Assembly (NCBI GenBank): GCA_037200885.1
Contig: JBBCIN010000003.1
Location: 2,170,001 to 2,234,000 of the forward strand
Direction of reading: 5' to 3'
From: PMG-095 sp037200885
GTDB lineage: Bacteria; Myxococcota_A; Polyangia; Polyangiales; Polyangiaceae
DNA: 64,000 nucleotides
Of the stretch, positions 51,333 to 60,156 are shown piece by piece. Each line of letters opens with the position of its first letter. Within the stretch, counting starts at the first letter, position 1. The notes under the pieces were generated by a model that was not told the origin of the DNA, did not search any database, and worked only from the letters and a program-made list of their open reading frames with translations. The position numbers and the translations under genes are program-made.

Positions 51333-53702
51333 ATGACCAATCGAGACGACGAAGGCACAACCGCAGCGACCTCTCTCGCCGAGTCGTCAGAAGAGTCGAT
51401 GCTCCGACTGGGCGAGCCCCCAGTCGAAGCCGAGCCGCCGAAGATCCGAGAGCGTCACCCAACCGCCGCCGGGATCCCGGCGATCATCAACACGACCAAG
51501 TATGGCCTCCGTGCCATGGGACCATTGAAGGCCGTTCGAGCATTCCTGGCCGTCAACAAAGCCAGCGGCTACGACTGTCAAAGCTGCGCCTGGCCGAGCC
51601 CCGACAAGCGCAAGGTCGCCGAGTTCTGCGAGAACGGAGCCAAGGCCATCGCGGACGAGCTCACGCACCGCAGCATCGGGGCCGAGTTCTTCGCACAGCA
51701 CAGCGTCGAAGCGTTGCGCGCGGAGTCCGACTTCTGGCTCAATGCCCAAGGGCGCATCAGCGAGCCCATGGTGCTGCGCGAGGGCGCGACTCACTACGCG
51801 CCCATCGCCTGGGAAGAAGCGTTTCAGCTGATCGCCTCCAATCTGAACGGCTTAGCCGATGCGAATCAGGCCGTCTTTTACACTTCCGGCAAGACGTGCA
51901 ACGAGGCGGCGTTTTTGTTTCAGCTGTTCGCGCGCCAGTTCGGCACCAACAATCTGCCCGATTGTTCGAACATGTGCCACGAGTCGAGCGGCACCGCGTT
52001 GAACGCGACGATTGGCATCGGTAAGGGCACCGTCAAGCTCGACGACTTCGAACGCTGCGACACCATCCTGATCATCGGCAACAACCCGGGCACGAATCAT
52101 CCGCGCATGCTGACCTCGCTCGAGGAGGCAAAAAAGAACGGCGCGACCATCGTCGCGGTGAACCCCATGCCCGAGACCGGACTGATGCGCGTCATCAATC
52201 CAAACCCGCAGGACTACTCGAACCCGCTTAAGTTCCCCCTCGCTCTGCTCGGCTCGGGGACGGCCTTGGCGGATCTTCACGTGCCAGTGCGCGTCAACGG
52301 CGACGCCGCGCTCTTACAAGGCGTGATGAAGTCGCTCTTGGAGCGCGACGCCATGGCACCGGGCACGGTGGTCGATCGCGCCTTCATCGAACAGCACACC
52401 AGCGGCTTCGAGGCATTTTCCGCCGGAATTGGCGCTTCGTCCTGGGCAGACATCATCGAGCGGAGCGGCATCGAGCGCCCGCTGATCGAGCAGCTCAGCG
52501 AGATCGTGGCACGGGGCAAGCGCATGATCATTTGCTGGTGCCTGGGCCTCACTCAGCACGAAAATGGCGTCGAAAACGTGCAGCAAGTCGTCAACCTGCT
52601 GTTGATGGGCGGACACATCGGTCGTGAAGGTGCGGGCCCCTGTTGCGTGCGCGGGCACAGCAACGTGCAGGGCGACCGCACGATGGGGATCTACGAGCGC
52701 CCGAGCGCCGCGTTCCTCGATGCGATGGACCTCGAGTTCGGCTTCAAGTCCCCGCGTGAGCCGGGCTTCGACGTCAGCGATGCCCTGGTCGCCATGCACG
52801 ATGGCCGCGTGAAGGTCTTCTTCGCCGTCAGCGGCAACCTGCTATCGGCCGCCCCGGACACACACTACACCGCCGAGGCCTTCGCAAACTGCGACTTGGT
52901 GAGCTACGTGTCCACGAAGTTGAACAGAAACCACCTGATCACCGGCAAGCAAGCGCTGATCTTACCCTGCATCGGTCGCGCGGAGCAGGAGTTTCAAGGC
53001 GGCAAACTGCAGCTGTCGTCAGCCGAAGATTCGATGGGCATAATCAACCCGACGCGCGGCATGTTCGAGCCGATCTCGAGCCATCTGCTGAGCGACGTCG
53101 AGATCCTGGTCCGGCTCGCGCGAGCCACCTTCGGTCCCCCTGGCCCGGTCGACTGGCAGACCCTGCTCGATCAAGATCGGGTCCGAGATCACATCGAGCG
53201 TGTGATTCCAGGCTTCGAGAATTTCAACACCCGCCTCCACCAAGGCCCCTTCTACCTGCCAAACGGCCCCCGCGAACGCCAGTTCCGAACCCCCGATGGC
53301 AAAGCCCATTTCACCGTCTGCGGCATGCCCGACCACGCCCTCGGCAGCAAAGAACTGCTGCTCACCACGGTTCGCGCGCACGATCAGTTCAACACCGTGG
53401 TTTACGGGCTCGACGACCGCTACCGCGGCATCTACGGCGGCCGCCGCGTGATACTGCTCAACGCCGCCGACATGAAAGAGCTCGGCGTCGCCGCCGGCGA
53501 CTGGGTCGACATCACCAGCCTGTACGAAGACGAACGCCGCTTCGCACCCCGCTTCAAAGTGGTCGAATACCCCATCGCCCGCAAGAGCGCCGCCGCCTAC
53601 TACCCCGAAGCCAACGTCCTCGTCTCGGTGCGCGCGGTAGCAGCAAAGAGCAATCAGCCGGCGCACAAGAGCGTACGCATCACGCTCAGTCCGTCGGCCT
53701 AG
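51333..53702 (+). CDS. FdhF/YdeP-family molybdopterin oxidoreductase
   Basis: 789 residues; GGAGGT lies 13 bases before the ATG. The N-terminal motif SGYDCQSCAWPSPDKRKVAEFCENG is the YdeP-type cysteine cluster for an Fe-S centre. The molybdopterin domains follow: VFYTSGKTCNEAAFLFQ, NLPDCSNMCHESSGTAL, TILIIGNNPGTNHPRM, MIICWCLGLTQHENGVEN, GAGPCCVRGHSNVQGDRTMG, and a C-terminal MopB-binding domain (FRTPDGKAHF, RRVILLNAADMKELGVAAGD). Relatives of formate dehydrogenase H and acid-resistance YdeP are in this family; the substrate of most is unproven. Genes for FdhD or cofactor insertion are not adjacent. With the OFA transporter it suggests formate (or oxalate-derived formate) uptake and oxidation. 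Confidence 0.9.
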   Translation: MTNRDDEGTTAATSLAESSEESMLRLGEPPVEAEPPKIRERHPTAAGIPAIINTTKYGLRAMGPLKAVRAFLAVNKASGYDCQSCAWPSPDKRKVAEFCENGAKAIADELTHRSIGAEFFAQHSVEALRAESDFWLNAQGRISEPMVLREGATHYAPIAWEEAFQLIASNLNGLADANQAVFYTSGKTCNEAAFLFQLFARQFGTNNLPDCSNMCHESSGTALNATIGIGKGTVKLDDFERCDTILIIGNNPGTNHPRMLTSLEEAKKNGATIVAVNPMPETGLMRVINPNPQDYSNPLKFPLALLGSGTALADLHVPVRVNGDAALLQGVMKSLLERDAMAPGTVVDRAFIEQHTSGFEAFSAGIGASSWADIIERSGIERPLIEQLSEIVARGKRMIICWCLGLTQHENGVENVQQVVNLLLMGGHIGREGAGPCCVRGHSNVQGDRTMGIYERPSAAFLDAMDLEFGFKSPREPGFDVSDALVAMHDGRVKVFFAVSGNLLSAAPDTHYTAEAFANCDLVSYVSTKLNRNHLITGKQALILPCIGRAEQEFQGGKLQLSSAEDSMGIINPTRGMFEPISSHLLSDVEILVRLARATFGPPGPVDWQTLLDQDRVRDHIERVIPGFENFNTRLHQGPFYLPNGPRERQFRTPDGKAHFTVCGMPDHALGSKELLLTTVRAHDQFNTVVYGLDDRYRGIYGGRRVILLNAADMKELGVAAGDWVDITSLYEDERRFAPRFKVVEYPIARKSAAAYYPEANVLVSVRAVAAKSNQPAHKSVRITLSPSA

Positions 53703-53773
53703 TCCCGCCGCGCTCGCGTCGTGGACTTTGACCAGCTCGACGCTCGGTCGAGGTGGTCGCCTCGCGGCGCAGA

Positions 53774-53800
53774 AATTATACTGTGCTCCCAAGTATAATT
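53774..53800. terminator. Hairpin between convergent genes (ATACTGTG type 2)
   Basis: Arms AATTATACT (53774-53782) and AGTATAATT (53792-53800), perfect 9 bp with a 9-nt loop, 72 bp after the FdhF/YdeP stop and before the convergent aldo/keto reductase. Sequence and layout resemble the hairpin at 3302-3331 (shared AAATYATACTGTG and CCCARTAT). Confidence 0.6.
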
Positions 53801-53914
53801 ATTATCGCCGAGCGGTACCTCCGGAGCGTGGCCGGGGGCTCATTGCGGTTTTCGTAGGCTGAACTTCGCGGCGACTCATCCAGAGAAATTGATATCTATT
53901 GAGTGATGAGGCCC

Positions 53915-54994
53915 TCACTTCAGCCGCGCCGCCGCCGCGCGGATCTCCTCGTCCGTGGGCGCTTGCGCGCTGCCGCGTGGGTCGCGCGAGTTCTGGAATT
54001 GGACCATCCAGCCCGGGTATTCGGGGGGTAGCGCGCTCGCTTGGTCGAGCGCCGAGAGCTGCGCTGTAGTGAGCTCGAGCTCCGTGGCAGCTAGGTTGTC
54101 TTCGAGTTGCTCGAGGCGTTTGGCGCCGATGATGATGCTGGTCACGAAGGGCTTGCTGAGTTGCCAGGCGAGGGCCACGCGCGCGACCGAGGTGCCAGTT
54201 TGTTCGGCGACTTGGCGGAGCGCGCTGAGCACGGCGGGCAGGCGCTGCATGTCGACGGGTGGGAAGTCGAAGGAGGCGCGACGCGCGTCGGCAGGGCCTT
54301 TCTTGTCCGGATCGAACTTGCCGGACAGTAGGCCGCCGGCGAGTGGGCTCCAGGGCAGGATGGCGAGGCCGCGGGCTTGGCACAGGGGCGCGATCTCACG
54401 CTCGATGTCTCGGCCGGCGATCGAATAGTAGACCTGCGCGCTTTGGAAGCGGGCTAGGCCATTTTGTTCGGCGAACGTGACGGCGTGCGAGGCCAGCCAC
54501 GCAGGCAAATTGCTGAAGCCGACGTAACGCGCCTTGCCGGAGCGGACCACGTCGTCGAGCGCGCGCACGGTTTCTTCGATCGGCGTCACTGGGTCGAAGC
54601 CGTGGATTTGATAGAGGTCGACGTAGTCGAGGCCTAGGCGGCGCAAGCTGCCATCGATGCTGGACAGGATGTGCCCGCGCGACAACCCCACCTGATTGAC
54701 GCCCGGCCCGACGCGGCCGCGTACCTTGGTGGCGATCACGACTTGCTCGCGCGGACGGCCCAGCGCCTTGAGCGCGCCGCCCACCAACCGCTCGCTCTCG
54801 CCCTCGGCGTAAACGTCCGCAGTGTCGATAAAGTTGACGCCCGCCTCCAGCGCCTTGGTCACCAGGGTGACCACCTCCTCCTGTTGCAGTTTGCCGATCG
54901 TTTGCCACATGCCCGCCGTGCCGCCAAAGGTCATGGCGCCGAGGCACAGCTCAGAAACATACAGGCCCGTGTTGCCGAGGAGGTTGTATCGCAT
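53915..54994 (-). CDS. Aldo/keto reductase
   Basis: 359 residues, cytoplasmic, NAD(P)H-dependent. Catalytic tetrad visible: Asp in FIDTADVYAEGESE with Tyr in VYAEG, Lys in VVIATKVRGR and His in LYQIHGFDP. NADPH-binding C-terminal block: SIIIGAKRLEQLEDNLAATE. The TLYVSELCLGAMTFGG-like start and spacing match AKR family members of the AKR11/12-type bacterial group, acting on small aldehydes or aldoses. Monocistronic on the minus strand. The exact substrate is unknown. Confidence 0.9.
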   Translation of the reverse strand: MRYNLLGNTGLYVSELCLGAMTFGGTAGMWQTIGKLQQEEVVTLVTKALEAGVNFIDTADVYAEGESERLVGGALKALGRPREQVVIATKVRGRVGPGVNQVGLSRGHILSSIDGSLRRLGLDYVDLYQIHGFDPVTPIEETVRALDDVVRSGKARYVGFSNLPAWLASHAVTFAEQNGLARFQSAQVYYSIAGRDIEREIAPLCQARGLAILPWSPLAGGLLSGKFDPDKKGPADARRASFDFPPVDMQRLPAVLSALRQVAEQTGTSVARVALAWQLSKPFVTSIIIGAKRLEQLEDNLAATELELTTAQLSALDQASALPPEYPGWMVQFQNSRDPRGSAQAPTDEEIRAAAARLK

Positions 54995-55529
54995 GGCCTA
55001 GGACCTAAGGCCGCCCGAGGCGCGCGCCAAGGTGTCTAGCGTAGCAACTCGGCCGCCGACCACAGGACCGGGGCTTGGCCGTGGCCGTCTCCGGTGAGTT
55101 TGGTCAGGGCCATGTACTCTGCCGCGGTGGGGTGGAAGTAGGTCCCAACGCAAATATCGCTGACGTCCCCCTGCGCCGAGATCTTCGTTCGCTTACGAAG
55201 GTGGTCTTGAACGGATTGAACTTGGTAACCAAAGCGGCAACCAGCTGCCGTCCTTCTTCGTTCCTCCCGCTTCGACACATTGGCCGACACACTGAAAGGC
55301 ACGACTCGCGTTTGCGGTCCTACCGCTGGCTGGCGTCTGGCCACCCGCACCTGCCGCTGCGCCGGTCGTTCCGCCGCTGGCGGTGTCTGCACTCGCACCG
55401 CGACCGGCCGAAACCGTGAAGAAAGGCATTTCCATCGCGGCAACAGCTCCAGATCCCGGTCGACCGCGCAACCCGCACCCGTATTCGCGTCGAAAATTGT
55501 AGTGTGGCCCTATCACACGGAAGGTCGGC
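54995..55529. other. Region of 535 bp with a possible gene remnant
   Basis: On the minus strand, bases 55036-55190 encode a protein-like C-terminus (GDVSDICVGTYFHPTAAEYM, then ALTKLTGDGHG and LWSAAELLR) that looks like the end of a real protein, with HPTAAEY recalling the last block of SGNH hydrolases. The sequence upstream of it in that frame is unlike protein, so this is at best a relic. The rest holds the promoter of the second aldo/keto reductase. Confidence 0.35.
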
Positions 55530-56552
55530 ATGGAATTCAAGCGGCTCGGCAACTCAGGTCTTCGCGTCCCCGCGCTCAGCTTTGGCACGGGAACTTTCGG
55601 CGGTGGCAACGACTTTTTCAGGGCATGGGGTTCGACGGACCTCGCCGGTGCATCGCGGCTGGTCGACGTTTGCCTCGACCACGGCGTTTCGATGTTCGAC
55701 AGCGCCAACGTGTACTCGGCGGGTCTGGCCGAGGAGATCCTCGGTGGGGCAATCAAGGGCAAGCGCCAGCGGCTGCTGATCTCGACCAAGGCAACGTTCC
55801 CCACGGGTGATCAGCCCAACGATTTCGGCTCGTCGCGCCAGCACCTGGTGCAGGCCATCGACGAGGCGCTGAGACGATTGGGCACGGATTACATCGATCT
55901 GTTTCAACTGCACGGACAGGACTACAACACGCCGGTCGAGGAGACACTTGCGACGCTCGATCAGCTGGTCCGCGTCGGGAAGGTCCGCTATATCGGCGGC
56001 TCGAACTTCTCGGGCTGGCATCTGATGAAGTCGCTCGCCGTCGCCGATCGCTACGGGTACCCGCGCTACGTGGCCCATCAGGCTTACTACTCCTTGCTCA
56101 ATCGCGACTACGAGTGGGAGCTGATGCCCCTCGGCCGCGACCAAGGGGTCGGCGGAGTGATCTGGAGCCCGCTCGGCTGGGGCAAGCTCACCGGCAAGAT
56201 CCGGCGAGGGCAAGCCGCAAAACCTGGCACCCGCGCGCACGACATCGCGGGTACGGGTCCGCACTACGAAGAAGAGCGGCTGTTCCGCATCGTGGACGCG
56301 TTGACCGCGGTCGCGACCGAGACCGAAAAGGCAATCCCGCAAGTCGCGCTCAATTGGCTGCTGCAAAAACCCACGGTATCGAACGTGATCATCGGCGCGC
56401 GCGACGAACAGCAGCTATTGCAGAACATCGGTGCAGTCGGCTGGAAACTCACGGCCGAACAGATGCGAACGCTCGACCAGGCGAGCGAGACACCCGCCGC
56501 CTATCCGGTCTGGCACCAACGCGAATTTCCGATGTTGAACGAGCGCTTGTAG
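55530..56552 (+). CDS. Aldo/keto reductase, second copy
   Basis: 340 residues; GGAAGG lies 6 bases before the ATG. Catalytic Asp in MFDSANVYSAG with Tyr in VYSAG, Lys in LLISTKATFP, His in LFQLHGQDYN; cofactor site NVIIGARDEQQLLQN. It shares the fold with the reductase at 53915-54994 but is clearly a different subfamily (the typical FGTGTFGGGNDFFRAWGST start is seen in the YghZ/YajO-like group). KatG starts 26 bp after its stop, so the two are likely co-transcribed, which points to reactive-aldehyde or oxidative-stress defence. Confidence 0.9.
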   Translation: MEFKRLGNSGLRVPALSFGTGTFGGGNDFFRAWGSTDLAGASRLVDVCLDHGVSMFDSANVYSAGLAEEILGGAIKGKRQRLLISTKATFPTGDQPNDFGSSRQHLVQAIDEALRRLGTDYIDLFQLHGQDYNTPVEETLATLDQLVRVGKVRYIGGSNFSGWHLMKSLAVADRYGYPRYVAHQAYYSLLNRDYEWELMPLGRDQGVGGVIWSPLGWGKLTGKIRRGQAAKPGTRAHDIAGTGPHYEEERLFRIVDALTAVATETEKAIPQVALNWLLQKPTVSNVIIGARDEQQLLQNIGAVGWKLTAEQMRTLDQASETPAAYPVWHQREFPMLNERL

Positions 56553-56578
56553 AGCTACGCTCCGGACTTAGGAGAACG

Positions 56579-58744
56579 ATGATGACAACCGAGCCGAAGT
56601 GTCCTTTCAATCACAGCGCTGGCGGAACGTCGAACCGTGACTGGTGGCCGAATCAGCTGCGCGTAGATCTCCTGCATCAGCATTCGTCCAAGTCCGATCC
56701 GATGGATACCGGCTTCGACTACGCCGAGGCGTTCAAGAGTTTGGACTATGCGGCGCTGAAACAGGATCTCGCGGCGTTGATGACCGACTCGCAGGAATTT
56801 TGGCCGGCCGACTTCGGGCACTACGGCGGCTTGTTCATCCGTATGGCGTGGCACAGCGCGGGCACGTACCGTACCGGGGACGGGCGCGGAGGCGGCGGCA
56901 GAGGGCAACAGCGCTTCGCGCCGCTCAACAGCTGGCCGGACAATGTGAGCCTGGACAAGGCGCGCCGGCTGCTCTGGCCGATCAAACAGAAGTACGGCAA
57001 GAAGATTTCTTGGGCCGACCTGCTGATCCTCACGGGCAACGTTGCGCTCGAGACGATGGGGTTTCAGACCTTCGGCTTCGGTGGCGGTCGCGCCGATGTC
57101 TGGGAACCCGATCAGGACGTGTACTGGGGAACCGAAACCGCCTGGCTCGCCGACAAACGGTATTCGGGCGATCGCGAGCTCGAAAATCCACTGGCGGCGG
57201 TGCAAATGGGCCTGATCTACGTCAACCCGGAGGGACCGAACGGTAACCCGGACCCGATTGCCGCAGCGAAGGATATCCGCGAGACGTTCGCGCGCATGGC
57301 AATGAATGACGAGGAGACGATCGCCTTGATTGCCGGCGGGCATACCTTCGGCAAGACCCACGGCGCGGGCGAAGCGAAGCTGGTCGGAGTCGATCCGGAA
57401 GCAGCCGACATCGAACACCTGGGCATCGGCTGGGTGAGCAGCCACGGCAGCGGCAAGGGCGAAGACGCGATCACCAGCGGCCTCGAAGTCACCTGGAGTC
57501 AGACGCCGACCAAGTGGAGCAACTACTTCTTCGAAAACCTGTTCAAGTACGAGTGGGAGCTGACCAGGAGCCCCGCTGGCGCGCAGCAATGGGTCGCCAA
57601 GGGTGCGGAAGCGATCATCCCGGGCGCGTACGACGCTTCGAAGAAGCGCCTACCGATGATGCTGACCACCGATCTGTCGCTGCGCTTCGACCCAGCTTAC
57701 GAGCGGATCTCGCGCCGCTTCTTGGAAAATCCGGCACAGTTCGCAGACGCCTTCGCCCGTGCCTGGTTCAAGCTGACCCACCGCGACATGGGCCCGCGTG
57801 TGCGCTATCTCGGCCCGGAGGTTCCGGCAGAGGAGCTGATCTGGCAGGACCCGATCCCGGGTATCGACCACCCGCTGATTGGCGCTTCGGAGATCGCCGC
57901 GCTCAAGACCACGCTGCTCGTTTCAGGCCTCTCGGTCTCTGAGTTGGTCTCCACCGCTTGGGCATCGGCCTCCACCTTCCGTGGCTCCGACAAGCGCGGT
58001 GGCGCCAACGGCGCGCGCATTCGCCTGTCTCCGCAGAAGGACTGGGAAGTGAACCAGCCGACGCAACTGGCGAAGGTGCTAAGGACGCTCGAAGGCATCC
58101 AGGCGGCGTTCAACCAAGCGCAATCGGGAGGTAAGAAGGTCTCGCTCGCGGATCTGATCGTGCTCGGCGGCTGCGCAGGTGTCGAGAAGGCTGCAAAGTA
58201 CGCGGGCTACAGCGTGACGGTGCCGTTCAGACCGGGACGCATGGACGCCTCGCAGGCGCAGACCGACGTGGCCTCCTTTGCCGTGCTCGAACCGATCGCA
58301 GACGGCTTCCGCAACTACGAAAAGCGCAAGCATGGCGTGCCCACGGAGGTGCTCCTCGTGGATAAGGCTCAGCTACTGACGCTGACCGCGCCCGAGCTGA
58401 CCGTATTGGTCGGCGGCCTTCGAGTGCTCGGGGCCAACGCCGGACAGTCCCAAGAGGGTGTGTTCACCAAGACGCCGGGCGCATTGACCAACGACTTCTT
58501 CGTCAACCTGCTGGACTTGCAGACCGGATGGAAGGCCGCGGGGGATGTCTTCGAAGGCCGAGATCATAACACCGATGAGCTGAAGTGGACCGCCACCCGC
58601 GTCGATCTCATCTTCGGCTCGAACTCGCTGCTCCGCGCCGTCGCGGAGGTCTATGGCAGCGCGGACGCACAGGAGAAATTCCTGCACGACTTCGTAGCCG
58701 CGTGGACCAAGGTAATGAACCTGGATCGCTTCGACCTAATGTGA
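56579..58744 (+). CDS. katG: Bifunctional catalase-peroxidase KatG
   Basis: 721 residues from ATG 56579 (TTAGGAGAACG just upstream; a second ATG follows at once). It decomposes hydrogen peroxide and also oxidises small donors. The distal site is IRMAWHSAGTYRTGDGRGG, the proximal His is in IAGGHTFGKTHGAGE, and all three residues of the Trp-Tyr-Met adduct needed for catalase activity are present: Trp in MAWHSAG, Tyr in GLIYVNPEGP and Met in ARMAMNDEET. The C-terminal half is the usual inactive duplicated peroxidase domain (LVSTAWASASTFRGSDKRGG). No signal peptide: cytoplasmic. Downstream of an aldo/keto reductase in the same direction; no OxyR or FurA gene is adjacent. Confidence 0.97.
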   Translation: MMTTEPKCPFNHSAGGTSNRDWWPNQLRVDLLHQHSSKSDPMDTGFDYAEAFKSLDYAALKQDLAALMTDSQEFWPADFGHYGGLFIRMAWHSAGTYRTGDGRGGGGRGQQRFAPLNSWPDNVSLDKARRLLWPIKQKYGKKISWADLLILTGNVALETMGFQTFGFGGGRADVWEPDQDVYWGTETAWLADKRYSGDRELENPLAAVQMGLIYVNPEGPNGNPDPIAAAKDIRETFARMAMNDEETIALIAGGHTFGKTHGAGEAKLVGVDPEAADIEHLGIGWVSSHGSGKGEDAITSGLEVTWSQTPTKWSNYFFENLFKYEWELTRSPAGAQQWVAKGAEAIIPGAYDASKKRLPMMLTTDLSLRFDPAYERISRRFLENPAQFADAFARAWFKLTHRDMGPRVRYLGPEVPAEELIWQDPIPGIDHPLIGASEIAALKTTLLVSGLSVSELVSTAWASASTFRGSDKRGGANGARIRLSPQKDWEVNQPTQLAKVLRTLEGIQAAFNQAQSGGKKVSLADLIVLGGCAGVEKAAKYAGYSVTVPFRPGRMDASQAQTDVASFAVLEPIADGFRNYEKRKHGVPTEVLLVDKAQLLTLTAPELTVLVGGLRVLGANAGQSQEGVFTKTPGALTNDFFVNLLDLQTGWKAAGDVFEGRDHNTDELKWTATRVDLIFGSNSLLRAVAEVYGSADAQEKFLHDFVAAWTKVMNLDRFDLM

Positions 58745-58828
58745 TTTAGCCCCAACAATCGCGGGGTTTCGTTACTCCAGTCGTCGCGGTTGCCGCGCCC
58801 CCCGCATTTCAGCGTAAGCTCGTGTGTC

Positions 58829-60058
58829 ATGAGCGACGCTGGGGTTGGGATTCGTTGGTCCGTGGGTTGCATAGTGTTGATGCTGCTGTTCACGGCGTGC
58901 GGGAACAGCAGCCCTGGCGTTCCCGCTAGTAGCGGTGGCGCGGGCAACAGCGGTGCGAGCAGCGGTGGTGGTGCTGGCTCCGGCGGGTTTGCGGGCAGCA
59001 CGACGACGACCGCGGGCAGCGCGAACGGAGGCATGAGCGGCGCAGGCGTGGGCGGCGGCGCGGGCGCGGGCGGCAGCGCACCCGTGACGAAATATCAGGC
59101 CTGCGTCGCGTACATGAACGCGCAATGCAACCGCCGTTACCGGGAATGCAGAGGCTTCGATGCCGAGCCCGATCCTTGTCCTGAGTTTATCAGTTGGTGT
59201 CCGGATTTTTTGTTCTCCGATGGCTCACAGATGGACATCGCCGGCGCACTCACCTGCGCCGAAACTTGGCGCAACTACTCCTGCGACCTGCTGAACACTG
59301 GGTTCGAGCCCCATTGCGGGCCAGTCGGCAAGCGCGCGCTCGGTGAACCGTGCGTCTACGGGCGCCAATGCGCGTCGATGGAGTGCGGCAGTGTGGGCAG
59401 CGACAACGCTCATCCAGACTGCGGCGTGTGCATCCCGGTGGGCGTAACCGGTGACATCTGCAACAAGGCACCGATCGCCTGCCCGGATGGTGATGAATGC
59501 ACCGGCGCGGGCTGTCAGGTGTCGGTCCAGTTCGACCTGCCCGACGGCGCGCTGTGCGAACGGTATGCGCAGTGCGACGGAATGTCGCTGTGTTTCCCCG
59601 CGCCAGACGGCATGATGCGCTGTCAGCCGCAGCGCAAGGCCGGGGAAGACTGCAGCAACGGCGCTTACTGCGAGCCCGACACGACCTGCGGCGACGACTA
59701 CCGGTGTGCGGCTTCCGTCCCGGTGCAGTTGGGTGAGCTGTGTTTGGGCCGCGCTTGCGCGTCGGGCGGCTGGTGTGACGGCGAGGTGCCTGACCCCGCG
59801 CAAGCGGTGTGCATCGCGCAGGCCAACGCCGGCGAGCCGTGCCACGGCACCCAACAAGAACCAGCCGGCAATTGTCGCAGCGGACTGACCTGTTACTGCG
59901 AAGGCACGGGCTGCGCCCACACCTGCCTTTATCAACGACGCGAGGGCGAGGCTTGTGGCGATACGCTCTCGTACTGCATCCCCGGAACGACCTGTGAGGC
60001 CGGGAAATGCGTCGGCGTGGAGCTGCAGGGGCTCGCCACCGCTGCTTGTGGACAATAG
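58829..60058 (+). CDS. Cys-rich lipoprotein, dickkopf/EB-like repeats
   Basis: 409 residues from ATG 58829. Lipobox LLFTAC (Cys 24); Ser/Gly/Ala linker to about residue 85. The rest has more than 35 cysteines in repeats of the type GxxCxxGxxCxxxxCxxxxxCxxC (ALGEPCVYGRQCASMECGSV, GEDCSNGAYCEPDTTCGDD, GEACGDTLSYCIPGTTCEAG), common in Polyangia lipoproteins and disulfide-stabilised, probably for surface display or protein binding. It precedes the thaumatin-like and Tos1-like genes on the same strand, about 100 bp upstream, so it may belong with them. Confidence 0.75.
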   Translation: MSDAGVGIRWSVGCIVLMLLFTACGNSSPGVPASSGGAGNSGASSGGGAGSGGFAGSTTTTAGSANGGMSGAGVGGGAGAGGSAPVTKYQACVAYMNAQCNRRYRECRGFDAEPDPCPEFISWCPDFLFSDGSQMDIAGALTCAETWRNYSCDLLNTGFEPHCGPVGKRALGEPCVYGRQCASMECGSVGSDNAHPDCGVCIPVGVTGDICNKAPIACPDGDECTGAGCQVSVQFDLPDGALCERYAQCDGMSLCFPAPDGMMRCQPQRKAGEDCSNGAYCEPDTTCGDDYRCAASVPVQLGELCLGRACASGGWCDGEVPDPAQAVCIAQANAGEPCHGTQQEPAGNCRSGLTCYCEGTGCAHTCLYQRREGEACGDTLSYCIPGTTCEAGKCVGVELQGLATAACGQ

Positions 60059-60156
60059 CCAATGTACCCGCAGCGCGCACCGTTCGGCAGCAAAGCGCGT
60101 CAGCGCAGCGGTTGGCGCTTGTCGGGAGCGCCGTCGCTCGGTCAGGATGCAAAGTC

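Noticed and set aside
55193..55804. Minus-strand gene overlapping the start of the second aldo/keto reductase
   Set aside because: It overlaps the well-supported reductase and its Pro/Ser/Arg-rich translation matches no family.
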